Below the pieces are notes generated by a model. That model saw only the letters and a list, made by a program, of their open reading frames with translations. It did no database searches and had not been told where the DNA came from. A stretch of 64,000 bases of DNA from Sodalis sp. dw_96. GTDB lineage: Bacteria; Pseudomonadota; Gammaproteobacteria; Enterobacterales; Enterobacteriaceae. The stretch is taken from the NCBI RefSeq assembly GCF_018449575.1, contig NZ_JAAVUT010000003.1, positions 1 through 64,000 of the forward strand, given 5' to 3'. The position numbers and the translations under genes are program-made. Below, in pieces: positions 45,647 to 54,853 of the stretch. Position 1 is the first letter of the stretch; each line of letters starts with the position of its first letter.

Positions 45647-45877
45647 TTACCAGCGTATTTATCCCTGTTGACAGTATTTTTAAGCTGCGTATTGAGTTCT
45701 ATGGTCGCCCCCTGTTAAACGGTTTGGCGGTTCAGGGTTATTGAGTGAATTAACCGAGACGGACGGGCTTTTAACACCAGGATTGAAGTGCTAAAGTTAA
45801 ATGCATTGCAGATATTTCCGTCAGCGGTGTTATAAACCCGCGCATCATCCCTTAAAAACATGGCGGTAGAGAGCTGT

Positions 45878-46825
45878 ATGGACTTTAAAGACTATTATGC
45901 CGCATTGGGCGTCGAGCCCGATGCCGATATCAAAACAATCAAAACCGCCTATCGCCGTCTGGCCCGTAAATACCATCCCGATGTCAGTACCGAACCTAAC
46001 GCTGAAAGCCGTTTCAAGGATGTTGCGGAAGCTTACGAGGTGTTGAAGGATACCGCCCGCCGCGCCGAGTATGACGACTTGCGAAAATACGGGCAGGGCG
46101 GCCGTTTTGAAGCGCCGCCGGGCTGGCAGCCAAGCGGCCGCGGCGGTAACGCCGAGGGGGCCGGTGATTTCCAGCAGCGGGATTTCTCCGATTTCTTCGA
46201 GTCGGTGTTTGGCGGCCAGGGCCAGACTTTTACTTCGCAGCGCGGGCGGGCGGCCCGTCGCGGCCAGGATGTGGAAATCGAGGTGGCGATTTTCCTTGAG
46301 GAAACCCTGGAGGAACATCAGCGCACCATCAGTTTCCAGCTTCCGGGACAGGTGGAACATGGCCGTCTGGGGCAACCGGTGGCCAAAACGCTGAAGGTCA
46401 AAATCCCCGCCGGAGTCGGCGATGGCGATCGTATCCGAATCAAAGGGCAGGGACCCGCCGGCAGCGGCGGCGGTCCCAGCGGCGATGTTTACCTGATTAT
46501 TCGCATCGCGCCGCACCCGCTGTTTGATATCGACGGTAATAACCTGTTGGTGACCTTACCCCTGGCTCCTTGGGAAGCGGCGCTCGGCGCCAAGGTCACG
46601 GTTCCGACGCTGACCGGCAAGATAACCCTTACCGTTCCCCCCAACAGCCAGACCGGTCAGCAGCTGCGCATTAAAGGCAAGGGGCTGGTAAACAAGCAGG
46701 GCACCGGCGATTTGTATGCCCTTATCAAGGTGGTGATGCCGCAGCAGGCCGACGAGCAGGCGCGTAAGCTGTGGGCTGAAATCGCCGCGCATTGTGCATT
46801 TAATCCTCGTGCGGAATGGGAGTGA
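45878..46825 (+). CDS. cbpA: Curved DNA-binding protein / DnaJ-class co-chaperone CbpA
   Basis: The product is 315 residues from ATG 45878, which aligns with E. coli CbpA ([12 protein letters not shown] against MELKDYYAIMGV); an upstream in-frame ATG at 45860 is less likely. The J domain has His33-Pro34-Asp35, a Gly/Phe-rich linker follows (about 70-110), then the C-terminal substrate-binding domains ([30 protein letters not shown]). CbpA is a DnaJ homologue that also binds curved DNA in stationary phase. cbpM follows by 6 bases. Confidence 0.95.
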   Translation: MDFKDYYAALGVEPDADIKTIKTAYRRLARKYHPDVSTEPNAESRFKDVAEAYEVLKDTARRAEYDDLRKYGQGGRFEAPPGWQPSGRGGNAEGAGDFQQRDFSDFFESVFGGQGQTFTSQRGRAARRGQDVEIEVAIFLEETLEEHQRTISFQLPGQVEHGRLGQPVAKTLKVKIPAGVGDGDRIRIKGQGPAGSGGGPSGDVYLIIRIAPHPLFDIDGNNLLVTLPLAPWEAALGAKVTVPTLTGKITLTVPPNSQTGQQLRIKGKGLVNKQGTGDLYALIKVVMPQQADEQARKLWAEIAAHCAFNPRAEWE

Positions 46826-46831
46826 CAGGTC

Positions 46832-47134
46832 ATGACCGACGTTAGGGTAACTCTGGAAATTACCGAGTTTTGTCAATATGCCAGTATTTCCCGGGACGAA
46901 CTGTTTGAAGTGGTGGGGCTGGGCATTATTACGCCGCAAGATGACTCCGACGATAATTGGCGTTTCGAGCCCGCGGCCCTGCATGAGATCAAACGGGCGC
47001 AGCGTTTGCGACAGGAGCTGGAGCTTGACTGGCCCGGCATCGCGCTGGCGGTGGGCCTGCTGGATGAAATCAAGCGTCTGAAACAGGAAAACAGTCAGCT
47101 GCATCAGCGGCTGGATCGTTTTTTGCTCAAATAA
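46832..47134 (+). CDS. cbpM: CbpM, modulator of CbpA
   Basis: This is a 100-residue protein, directly behind cbpA as in E. coli. CbpM binds the CbpA J domain and blocks both its chaperone and DNA-binding activity. Family features are the N-terminal VTLEITEFCQYASISRDEL and a helical C terminus (AVGLLDEIKRLKQENSQL) that probably forms a coiled coil. The 405-base gap downstream carries an inverted-repeat element and no gene. Confidence 0.94.
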   Translation: MTDVRVTLEITEFCQYASISRDELFEVVGLGIITPQDDSDDNWRFEPAALHEIKRAQRLRQELELDWPGIALAVGLLDEIKRLKQENSQLHQRLDRFLLK

Positions 47135-47353
47135 TCAAAAAAATAGTATAGTGCAGAATAGTGGCCGGCGGCGCGGGGTCAGGCAGAGTGTAGCCACGGC
47201 CCAGGCTGGCCCAGACATTGACTTCGGTTTTGACTTAGACCCCGGCTGGGCCGTTAGCGTGCGCTGAACGCCATGGCCGCTAAAACGCCGGGTTGGTGAG
47301 GTTATCGCGACCGGGCCGGCGGATATTTTCACTCTGATGCGCTTATCACATTC

Positions 47354-47460
47354 TGCCCCTGGCTGCTTCGTTTACGCTGCGGGTTCAGGTCGGCAAAAGT
47401 CTATTTTCAGCAGCAATGAACCCTTTATTAAGGTGGCTGTCATATCTCCAGCCAGGGGCA
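47354..47460. repeat. 107-bp element with perfect 12-bp terminal inverted repeats
   Basis: TGCCCCTGGCTG (47354-47365) and CAGCCAGGGGCA (47449-47460) are exact inverted repeats with 83 bases between them, in the gap between cbpM and the glycosyltransferase gene. No target-site duplication is visible. It could be a MITE-like remnant or a long stem-loop. No other feature was seen in 47135-47539. Confidence 0.4.
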
Positions 47461-47539
47461 TTGGCCGGTCGGCCCTCAGTGAGTCTTATTATTTAACGAC
47501 AAGCCGAATCTAATATATAAGCGTAAGCGGAGACTTAGC

Positions 47540-48607
47540 ATGAGAGCTCTGGTGGTTTGTCGGGATAATATCGGCGACACGTTGTTAACCACCCCGTTAA
47601 TAAAAGCGTTGGCTAACGGGGGATACACAGTGGATGTAGTAGCCAATAGTTACAATGCAGCAATATTAACCGGTAATCCCGACATAAGGCGGGTTTATAT
47701 TTATAAAAAAAGTCATCATCGAGCCCGGGGTGAGTCCCTTCTCAGAATTTTTTTGCACCGTTTGCATATTATCTGGAATATCAGGCGTATTCATTATGAT
47801 ATCGCCATTATCGCCAAGAGCCGGTGGGACAAACGCTTTCTCAAATGGTGCATCATGTCAGGTGCGCCGAAGGTCATCGCACTGGGCGTCGACCCCCATC
47901 CGGCCATAACCGAATTGGTGCCGCTGCCCGCCCCGCATACCGAGCATCTGGTACAGCTTTTCCATCGTATGCTGGCTCCTTTGGGCATCCAGGCCGTCGC
48001 CGGCCCGCTTCACCTGTTCGCCGACCCGACCAAAGTCGCCACCCTGGCTCAACAATACGGCGTTGATAACCGATTGCCGATCCTGGGCTTGCAGATCAGT
48101 GCCCGCCGGGTTTTACAGCGCTGGCCGGAAGCCAACTTCATCGCTTTGGCGCAGATGGTGGCCGCCATGGGACCCTGCCAGATTATCCTGCTGTGGTCCC
48201 CCGGGGCCGCGGACAATCCCACTCACCCCGGCGACGATACCATGGCCGCGCGTATTGTCGCGGCCTGTAATCTGCCGTGCCTGATACCTATCCCTACCCG
48301 AACGCTTGAAGAGCTCATCGGCGCCATGGAGCTCTGCGGGCGGGTGGTGACCAGCGATGGCGGCGCCATGCATATTGCCGCGGGGCTGGGTAAAAGTATC
48401 GTCGCCCTGTTCGGCGATAGCGACCCGGTATGCTGGGCGCCCTGGCAGGTGCCCTATATCCTGCTGGCGGCCCCGGATCACAATGTGGTGAATATTGCGC
48501 CCCTTGAGGTGTTTCAAGCGCTGCAGCATTTGGAGCATGATGGTGAATCCGCTCCCCTTCCCATTTCTATTTCCACCTCCTGCTCTGCTGTGGCCAATCA
48601 TGGTTGA
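47540..48607 (+). CDS. Glycosyltransferase family 9 protein (heptosyltransferase-like)
   Basis: The product is 355 residues. The GT9 fold is shown by the N-terminal VVCRDNIGDTLLTTPLIKAL and the C-terminal nucleotide-sugar region VVTSDGGAMHIAAGLGKSIVALFGDSD. GT9 enzymes such as RfaC, RfaF and RfaQ add heptose to lipopolysaccharide core. This one is an orphan, far from any core or O-antigen gene, so its acceptor is unknown. GGAG lies nine bases before the start. The last 25 residues, serine-rich, lie beyond the fold. Confidence 0.88.
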   Translation: MRALVVCRDNIGDTLLTTPLIKALANGGYTVDVVANSYNAAILTGNPDIRRVYIYKKSHHRARGESLLRIFLHRLHIIWNIRRIHYDIAIIAKSRWDKRFLKWCIMSGAPKVIALGVDPHPAITELVPLPAPHTEHLVQLFHRMLAPLGIQAVAGPLHLFADPTKVATLAQQYGVDNRLPILGLQISARRVLQRWPEANFIALAQMVAAMGPCQIILLWSPGAADNPTHPGDDTMAARIVAACNLPCLIPIPTRTLEELIGAMELCGRVVTSDGGAMHIAAGLGKSIVALFGDSDPVCWAPWQVPYILLAAPDHNVVNIAPLEVFQALQHLEHDGESAPLPISISTSCSAVANHG

Positions 48608-49136
48608 CGGCGAAACCTAAGGCTTTTAAGAAATCCGCTATAAATAGTGACTATTTTATGTGCTCTCGGCGCCGGGGACTCATTGAATTGAGCTGCCGGC
48701 GTGGCGGCTCATTTTGATGTTTGTTTTTCAACCTTGGTTGGCACTTTTGCCAATGACCGACGTGACGGAAATATCCCGCAAATAGTTAGTCTGGTAATTA
48801 ATTAATAATATTAATATTGCGTGGTTTTTATCGCCTATGCCGGAGGCCGATATCATGGAAAACTGATTCTCACCCACATAATTATTACAATATAATTAAT
48901 TTAATATAAAATAGATAAAGCTCACTTATTTAATTCAGTTTATTTACTGACGATTAACTTAATCACAACCTCTATATTCTTCTTTTATAGCATTTTCCCT
49001 TCGTCCCCCAGAGACGGGTTCTCTTCCCTTACGCCATTCCCACCACCCAATGCTGAAAAAATACTGTCGGTTGGTGATTATACCGGAACGAACTCTTTAC
49101 AAAAAAAGTGTGAGATAAAGCTAATTTTTCGAGGTG
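48608..49136. other. AT-rich intergenic DNA with no gene
   Basis: The stretch after the glycosyltransferase is AT-rich, especially 48780-48960, with short palindromic TTAATTAATAATATTAAT-type runs. Frames are short and lack ribosome sites. I see no gene, RNA or clear terminator in it. Confidence 0.6.
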
Positions 49137-49149
49137 CATCACAAATTTT

Positions 49150-49168
49150 GTGTGATGTATATCTAATT
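49150..49168 (+). promoter_or_regulatory. Candidate CRP site upstream of gntU
   Basis: TGTGATGTATATCTAATTT matches the CRP consensus TGTGATCTAGATCACATTT at most positions, with a perfect left half. It also overlaps an inverted repeat CATCACA...TGTGATG (49137-49157). It lies about 240 bases before gntU and 30 bases before a GntR-type operator; gluconate genes in E. coli use both CRP and GntR. Confidence 0.5.
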
Positions 49169-49198
49169 TCTTGCGTTTTAGCCGGACCGGCTGGAGTA

Positions 49199-49214
49199 TT
49201 GTTACCGGTAACAT
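49199..49214. promoter_or_regulatory. GntR-type operator upstream of gntU
   Basis: TTGTTACCGGTAACAT matches the E. coli GntR operator ATGTTACCGATAACAT at 14 of 16 positions and contains the perfect palindrome GTTACCGGTAAC. It is about 190 bases upstream of gntU. This supports gluconate-responsive control by a GntR encoded elsewhere. Confidence 0.75.
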
Positions 49215-49406
49215 ATCTGTTTGCCGGTTGAGATCCAAACTCGCCTGGTACAGGTCAATTGAACGATAACGGAACAAGGCGTACGACGTTTTATTCCAGT
49301 GGAGTGAACAGGTGTTTGAACCAAGCATAAAAAAACATAATGTCCCGGCGTTGAAATTCCCGCGGACTCCAGCTAACGGGCGTGTTAACGCCGGACGGGA
49401 TAACGC

Positions 49407-50747
49407 ATGATGAGTACCTTGACTCTGGTTATCACCGCTATCGGCTCGGTGCTGATATTACTTTTCCTGGTGATGAAAGCGCGTATGCACGCTTTTGTCG
49501 CTTTGCTGCTGGTGTCCGTCGGCACCGGTATTTTCTCCGGTATGCCGCTGGAGAAAATCGCCGATACCATGCAGGCGGGCATGGGAGGTACTTTGGGCTT
49601 TCTGGCCATTGTCGTCGCGCTGGGATCGATGTTTGGTAAAGTCCTGCATGAAACCGGCGCGCTGGATCAAATTGCCACCAAGATGATCAAGAGCTTTGGT
49701 GAACGGCGGGCGTTCCTGGCCCTCGGCATCGTCGGGCTTATTTGTGCGTTGCCGCTGTTTTTTGAGGTGGCGGTCATGCTGTTGATTGGCGTGGTGTTTG
49801 CCGTTGCCCGCCGTACCGGCGACAATTTGGTGAAGCTGCTGGTGCCGTTATTTGCCGGTGTGGCTGCCGCGGCGGCGTTTTTATTGCCCGGGCCGACGCC
49901 GATGCTGCTGGCGTCGCAGATGCATGCGGATTATGGCTGGATGATTGCCATCGGCCTGGCGGCGGCCATACCCGGTATGCTGGTGGCCGGGCCGCTGTTC
50001 GGCAGCATTATCAGCCGGTATGTGACCATTCCAATGCCGGAAGACATTGCCGCGCCGGCATTAAAAACCGACGCCTTGCCCTCCTTTGGCTTCAGCGTAT
50101 CGCTGGTGTTATTCCCGCTGATCCTGGTGGGATTAAAAACCATCGGGGTGCGTTTTGTCGCCCAAGGGTCGACGCTTTACCGCTGGATGGAATTGGTGGG
50201 TCATCCGTTTATCGCCATTTTGCTGGCTTGCCTGGTGGCTATCTACGGCCTGGCGTACCGGCAGGGCATGAGTAAAGATAAGGTGATGGGGATCTGCTCC
50301 GCGGCGCTGCAACCGGCGGGGATTATTCTGCTGGTGACCGGCGCCGGCGGGGTCTTTAAACAGGTGCTGGTGGATTCCGGCGTGGGCCCGGCGTTGGGTA
50401 ATGCCCTGATCGGCACCGGCTTGCCTATCGCCGTGGCCTGCTTTGTGCTGGCGGCGGCCATCCGTATCATTCAAGGATCGGCTACCGTAGCTTGTTTAAC
50501 CACCGTTGGCCTGGTGATGCCGGTTATCACCGGTCTTGGCCTGAACGGCGCGCAGCTGGCCGCACTGTCGGTGTGTATCGGCGGCGGTTCTATTGTTTGC
50601 AGCCATGTTAACGACGCGGGATTTTGGCTGTTCGGCAAGCTGACCGGCGCCACGGAACTGCAAACCCTGAAAACCTGGACCCTGATGGAAACCATTCTCG
50701 GCACCACCGGCGCGCTGGTGGGCATGGTTGCCTATACGTTGTTTTAG
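49407..50747 (+). CDS. gntU: Gluconate permease GntU
   Basis: This inner-membrane gluconate/proton symporter of the GntP family has 446 residues, the same as E. coli GntU, and follows it nearly throughout (LTLVITAIGSVLILLFLVMKARMHAF; GVFKQVLVDSGVGPALG; SHVNDAGFWLFGKLTGATE). GntT and GntP are clearly more distant. In E. coli gntU sits in gntRKU; here it is alone with its own upstream GntR-type operator and possible CRP site. The ribosome site (GGGATAACGC) is weak. Confidence 0.94.
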   Translation: MMSTLTLVITAIGSVLILLFLVMKARMHAFVALLLVSVGTGIFSGMPLEKIADTMQAGMGGTLGFLAIVVALGSMFGKVLHETGALDQIATKMIKSFGERRAFLALGIVGLICALPLFFEVAVMLLIGVVFAVARRTGDNLVKLLVPLFAGVAAAAAFLLPGPTPMLLASQMHADYGWMIAIGLAAAIPGMLVAGPLFGSIISRYVTIPMPEDIAAPALKTDALPSFGFSVSLVLFPLILVGLKTIGVRFVAQGSTLYRWMELVGHPFIAILLACLVAIYGLAYRQGMSKDKVMGICSAALQPAGIILLVTGAGGVFKQVLVDSGVGPALGNALIGTGLPIAVACFVLAAAIRIIQGSATVACLTTVGLVMPVITGLGLNGAQLAALSVCIGGGSIVCSHVNDAGFWLFGKLTGATELQTLKTWTLMETILGTTGALVGMVAYTLF

Positions 50748-50769
50748 GTTCGACCCATCAGCACGGTCT

Positions 50770-51030
50770 CCTTTAACAGGCTTGTTGCACGTTCGGTGTA
50801 AGCGGGCTTACCGTGCTGTGGGGCGCTCGAGGCTGGCGGAAGAACCACGCCCGCTTCGACCCCATCAACACGGTCTCACTTTAACAGGCTTGTTGCACGT
50901 ACGGTGTAAGCGGGCCTACCCTGCTGTGGGGCGCTCGGGCGGGCGGAAAAACCACGCCCGCTTCGACCCGGCCTCAGCAAACACGGTCTCCCTTTAACAG
51001 TTTTGTTGCACGTACGGTGTAAACTGGCTT
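50770..51030. repeat. Three tandem, diverged copies of the ~105-bp repeat family
   Basis: TTAACAGG(C)TTGTTGCACG recurs at 50773, 50881 and 50994 (periods 108 and 113). The units share CCTTTAACAG, GTTGCACGTnCGGTGTAAGCGGGC, GCTGTGGGGCGCTCG and AACCACGCCCGCTTCGACC with the copies at 1-174 and 8029-8293, in the 8029 orientation. Divergence between loci exceeds divergence within the locus, which suggests local amplification or homogenisation. It directly follows the gntU stop codon. Confidence 0.88.
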
Positions 51031-51122
51031 TTCCGCTGTTATAGGCGAGATCCGCATTCAGGCCGGCCATGGCCGACCTGAATGCGGATTAATCGATAAC
51101 GAGGGAGCACTATAGGGATCAA

Positions 51123-51698
51123 TCAGAACCGATAACCGACGCCGATGTTAAAGCCGTTGATGGAATATCTGTCCCCGCCGCTGTTTTTCGCACTTGAGCC
51201 TTCATAGCCGATATCCACGGAGATATCATGGCGCGGGTTAATTTGGATACCGGTGCCATACATGAATCCTACATTTCTTTCTTTGCTACTATCCTGATCC
51301 CTTTTGACATTATTAGGATGTTTTACAGACCAGGTATTATCAGAGTATCTATTAAAATTAGCGCCAATTAAGCCATAAAGACTGATAAATTCATTAAAGC
51401 GATAGGCCGGACCCGCCGACAGGCTTAGATATTTATCTTTTGATTTTTTAAAAACACTATACCTTCCATGGCGTTCTTCTTCGGTACTGCTTGCACCCAT
51501 ATAGGTCAATGAAGAAATGATGCTGACAGGGCTATCCCATTCAAAGCGATACTTTGCATTTACTCCTTTAAGGGTAGGGCCATCTTCAATCTTACTCTGT
51601 GCGTAACCCATTGAAACCGTATGGTTACTGTCGGCTACAGCGTTTACGGTTGTTCCCAGGGTGGCGCAGGCTATCAGCGCTAAACAAAGCTTTTTCAT
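51123..51698 (-). CDS. Ail/OmpX/PagC-like outer-membrane beta-barrel protein
   Basis: The product is 191 residues from ATG 51698 (AAGGATGAAATA before it), with a signal peptide cleaved near VNA or AVA (20-22). Alternating hydrophobic strands such as NHTVSMGYAQSKI, GVNAKYRFEWD and the C-terminal SINGFNIGVGYRF, ending in Phe, fit an eight-stranded barrel. Long polar loops are typical of surface loops. Relatives mediate adhesion, serum resistance or only membrane stability. The base composition is more AT-rich than most neighbours, compatible with acquisition. Confidence 0.88.
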   Translation of the reverse strand: MKKLCLALIACATLGTTVNAVADSNHTVSMGYAQSKIEDGPTLKGVNAKYRFEWDSPVSIISSLTYMGASSTEEERHGRYSVFKKSKDKYLSLSAGPAYRFNEFISLYGLIGANFNRYSDNTWSVKHPNNVKRDQDSSKERNVGFMYGTGIQINPRHDISVDIGYEGSSAKNSGGDRYSINGFNIGVGYRF

Positions 51699-52112
51699 TA
51701 TTTCATCCTTATTTGAAAATATCCACATTACTTATTATGTAGTAGGGTTATAGTTTTTTGCGCTCCGCGGAATTATCATGGTTCAACGATAAGATAAAAG
51801 CGGTAACAACGTGTCTCGATGTCAGATAATAATGAGTAATGTCGAAAAAAGCTCGTGAAAAAATTGAACTAAAGGGGGTTGATGTACCTCAAATGCGGTT
51901 TGTTTAACGATGGGCGAGACTATCCATAATTAATCATATTTGGTTATATTCATTATATTATAGAATAATAGTATGTCTAAAACTACCTAAGGAGTCTTTC
52001 GTCCCTTCAGCGTCGGGCAATATTTTGTCGCCGGGAGCTATACCTCTATATTAAAAACCAGGTCTCCGCTGGCAATATCGTGCGTGCGATAGAACGGTCA
52101 CGTTGGAGCCGG

Positions 52113-52304
52113 ATGAACCCTTCCCGTGCGTTTATGGCGTTGTTGCAACCGCCGGCCGCGTCATCCGGACCTTATGCGCCGTTCCCGCGCGTTTACGGTG
52201 TCGTGTCGGCCCTCTCCAAATTGATGCCTCCGGCACTTAGGGTGATGATGCCGGCCCGTATGCTGTTCGTTAACCAGTGGCATAAGGTCATTAATCTCAA
52301 CTAA
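52113..52304 (+). other. Possible small protein gene or small RNA ending at a terminator
   Basis: The 792-base gap 51699-52490 is AT-rich and empty except here. A frame from ATG 52113 (GGAG four bases before; open further to GTG 52080) encodes 63 residues rich in Pro, Ala and Met (LMPPALRVMMPARMLFVNQWH), which I do not recognise. It stops ten bases before a strong terminator, so something is transcribed. Two 25-base stretches (around 52121 and 52182: TTCCCGTGCGTTTATGGC and TTCCCGCGCGTTTACGGT) repeat each other. Either a small protein or a regulatory RNA is possible. Confidence 0.35.
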
Positions 52305-52314
52305 AACAAAGCGT

Positions 52315-52346
52315 CCGCGATCCGGCGGGGAGTCGCGGTTTTTTTT
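52315..52346 (+). terminator. Rho-independent terminator
   Basis: CCGCGA...TCGCGG with a 12-base loop is followed by eight T on the + strand. It ends whatever is transcribed from about 52080-52310 and insulates the TetR gene. Confidence 0.85.
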
Positions 52347-52490
52347 GTCAAAGCCGGGGATGCGAGCGCGGGTTATCAATGTTGAAAACAATGCTTACAT
52401 TATTCGGAAAACTCTCTCGACAGCGGTAACAAGTTTTTTTATAGTGGACGTTAATTATTATCTGCCACTCCACCGAATACGAGGATAGTT

Positions 52491-53177
52491 ATGAGCACAG
52501 AGCAAATAGCGGCATGTCTGAAGAAGGGTCGCGGGCGTCCGAAACAGTTTGACCGTGATACCGCTCTGGATAAGGCGCTGGAGATGTTCTGGCGTCATGG
52601 CTATGAAGCTACCTCTATGTCCGATTTGGTGGAGGCCACCGGGGCCAAGGCGCCGACCCTGTATGCCGAGTTCGGTAATAAAGAAGGGTTGTTCCGGGCG
52701 GCGGTGGAGCGTTATGTCATCAAATTCGCCGAGAAGGGCAAAGCGCTGCTCTCCCGTCCGGATTGTACCGTCGCCGAGGCGGTGGAAAACTTTTTCCGCG
52801 CGGCCGCCTCGATGTTTACTGATAAGAGCCTGCCGTCGGGCTGTTTTATCATTTGTACCTCGGCTGCGCTGTCCGCATCGTCCGAAGAAGTGGCGCAGAT
52901 GTTGAAATGCCGCCATCATTTACAGGAAAATACCCTGAAGGATTTCCTGTACGCCCGTCAGGCGCAGGGGGATTTATCCGCCAATGTGCCGGTGCCGGCG
53001 CTGGCAAAATATCTGGCCGGCACCCTGCAAGGCATGTCGGTACAGGCGCGCGATGGCGCCACGCAGGAGGATCTGGATCTTATCGTCTCCACGCTGATGG
53101 CGGTATGGCCGCATCTGGTGACGCTGAGCGCCGACCGCTTACAGCCGGTGCCGGTGGCGGTGGCCGAAGAAGTTTGA
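52491..53177 (+). CDS. TetR/AcrR-family transcriptional regulator
   Basis: The product is 228 residues with an N-terminal helix-turn-helix (residues about 13-65; DKALEMFWRHGYEATSMSDLVEATGAKAPTLYAEFGNKEGLF). A helical ligand-binding C-terminal half begins VAEAVENFFRAAASMF and contains a SGCFIICTSAA segment common in AcrR-type regulators of small-molecule stress genes. GAGGATAGTT precedes the ATG. No target operon is adjacent: the next genes are on the other strand. Confidence 0.9.
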   Translation: MSTEQIAACLKKGRGRPKQFDRDTALDKALEMFWRHGYEATSMSDLVEATGAKAPTLYAEFGNKEGLFRAAVERYVIKFAEKGKALLSRPDCTVAEAVENFFRAAASMFTDKSLPSGCFIICTSAALSASSEEVAQMLKCRHHLQENTLKDFLYARQAQGDLSANVPVPALAKYLAGTLQGMSVQARDGATQEDLDLIVSTLMAVWPHLVTLSADRLQPVPVAVAEEV

Positions 53178-53361
53178 ACCGGGCAACTCATGCCTACCCG
53201 CTGTTTTTAACGATGCCCATGGGCGGTTATTTATTAAACCGTTCCATGGACTGAATCGCGTCGTTGTTCCTGTGCCAATCCTTCACCAATATGCTTCATA
53301 CGCCGGCAGGCTTTTTTACGGGATGCCGGCAGCGCATCGCCGCATTGCCGGTTTTAAGGCG

Positions 53362-54216
53362 TTATGATACCGCCATCAGTTTTTTGGCCAGTGCGTTCAG
53401 ATCGGTGGCCGGGTTATGGCCAATCAGCATATAACGGTGGCCGCCCCGGGTCCAATACACCACGTTCATCCCGCGCAGTACTTCGCTTTCCGGATCCTCT
53501 TCCCGGCCGCCATTGCCGACGCGGGTAATGCACAACGCCAGCGGCCCGTGCCTTTCGTCCAGATAGGCAATTTGCGCTATGGGCTGACTGTCGTAACTCA
53601 ATAACCGGGCGAATTTCAGCTCGGCACCCGGTAAGCTGAGCCGGCCGGGATCCAGGGTAAGGCCCAGTTTGGCGCCTACGGTGTTTAACTGCCGTTGCCG
53701 CAGGTCCGGCGATGTCGCCGTATCAGCGAAAGTCTCGTCGGTATACAGCGACATATATTCCGCCACCAGATCCCGCCAGTTATCCTGACGCCCCGCGGGT
53801 GCGAACAGCCCGAAAGACAACCGCCCGCCGAGGGAACCCACCGCCAGGCCGGCTAACGTCGCCGCAATAATATTTCTGCGGCTGATGCCGCGCCCGGCGT
53901 CCGACGGCTTTGCCTGTGTCAATTTGCCCGAAACACCAGAGCTAGCCGGTCTGTCCACGCCGCTCGGGTTGTCTGCGCTCGCCAGACCATCCAGGCGAGC
54001 CTGCAACCGCGCTGCCGGCGCCTGTTGCAGCATACCGGCGTAAGCCGCGCTAAAGGGCAGGCTGGCCCGGTCCAGCAACGCCAGCCGTTCGGCGAGCTGC
54101 GGATAGTCGCTTAGCTGTTGTTCAACCTGCCGGCGCCGGTCGGCATCCAATTCATTATCCAGATAAGCCACCAACAGTTCATCGGTTAGGGTGGGGGCTG
54201 AGGGATGTTGCGTCAT
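53362..54216 (-). CDS. Membrane-anchored anti-sigma factor
   Basis: The product is 284 residues. An N-terminal cytoplasmic part (ELLVAYLDNELDADRRRQVEQQL, typical of anti-sigma N-domains) is followed by one membrane segment (ISRRNIIAATLAGLAVGSLGG, around 115-135) and an extracytoplasmic domain. The zinc-binding His-x3-Cys-x2-Cys motif of many anti-sigma factors is missing; the only cysteine is near the C terminus. Its start overlaps the sigma gene stop by four bases (ATGA), the classic sigma/anti-sigma arrangement. Twin arginines before the segment make export by Tat imaginable. Confidence 0.85.
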   Translation of the reverse strand: MTQHPSAPTLTDELLVAYLDNELDADRRRQVEQQLSDYPQLAERLALLDRASLPFSAAYAGMLQQAPAARLQARLDGLASADNPSGVDRPASSGVSGKLTQAKPSDAGRGISRRNIIAATLAGLAVGSLGGRLSFGLFAPAGRQDNWRDLVAEYMSLYTDETFADTATSPDLRQRQLNTVGAKLGLTLDPGRLSLPGAELKFARLLSYDSQPIAQIAYLDERHGPLALCITRVGNGGREEDPESEVLRGMNVVYWTRGGHRYMLIGHNPATDLNALAKKLMAVS

Positions 54217-54827
54217 ATCCTGTCTCCCTCCACCTGTGGGTTGGCTGATGAAATGTCGGCATATTTTGCCAGCGTCAGCCTGGCGGCGGCCAGCCGGCTC
54301 ATAATGGTTCCGATGGGCACGGACAGGGTTTGCGCCGCTTCCTGATAGGTAAACCCTTCCACATAGACCAAAAAGACCGCATTCCGCTGCGCCTCCGGCA
54401 ATTGGTTGACGCGGGCCATGATTTGGTTCGCCCAGACAGTGGATTCCGAGTCTCCCTGATCGTTTTCCGCCATCGCCTCGTCTATATCGACAAATCCTTG
54501 TCCCTGACGAATCTGCCGCGAACGGATCTCGTTGATCCAGATGGAATGCAGAATCGAGAAAAGCCAGCGGTCCAGCGCGGTGCCGACGGTGAATTGACCG
54601 GCACGCTCCAGCGCCCTCACACAGGTGGACTGCACCAAATCATCGGCTATATCCGGTTTGCGGGACAACACCATGCCGTAGCGCCATAGGCGCGTCAAAT
54701 AGTGCCCCAACTCGCCGCGGATATCATGGGTATCGATGATAGCAATCTCCTGCCCTGATTCAGTGTCTCGGCAGATTATAGGAATAGCTTTTTCCAGAAT
54801 ACAAGGACCGGTTAATGTAGATGCCAT
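54213..54827 (-). CDS. ECF-type RNA polymerase sigma factor
   Basis: The product is 204 residues. Sigma region 2 covers about 35-100 (DIADDLVQSTCVRAL, LDRWLFSILHSIWINEIR) and region 4 about 135-190 (LPEAQRNAVFLVYVEGFTYQEAAQTLSVPIGTIMSRLAAAR). The first 30 residues look non-conserved, so the start may lie downstream. It is followed by its overlapping membrane anti-sigma gene and preceded by genes for a secreted TPR protein and a cytochrome b561. The inducing signal is unknown. Confidence 0.9.
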   Translation of the reverse strand: MASTLTGPCILEKAIPIICRDTESGQEIAIIDTHDIRGELGHYLTRLWRYGMVLSRKPDIADDLVQSTCVRALERAGQFTVGTALDRWLFSILHSIWINEIRSRQIRQGQGFVDIDEAMAENDQGDSESTVWANQIMARVNQLPEAQRNAVFLVYVEGFTYQEAAQTLSVPIGTIMSRLAAARLTLAKYADISSANPQVEGDRI

Positions 54828-54853
54828 AACGTCATGTTTATTCCCCGGACCCG

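Noticed and set aside
49029-49328. 99-residue minus-strand frame in the AT-rich gap before gntU
   Set aside because: It covers the GntR operator and CRP site, has no recognisable domain, and has a weak start.
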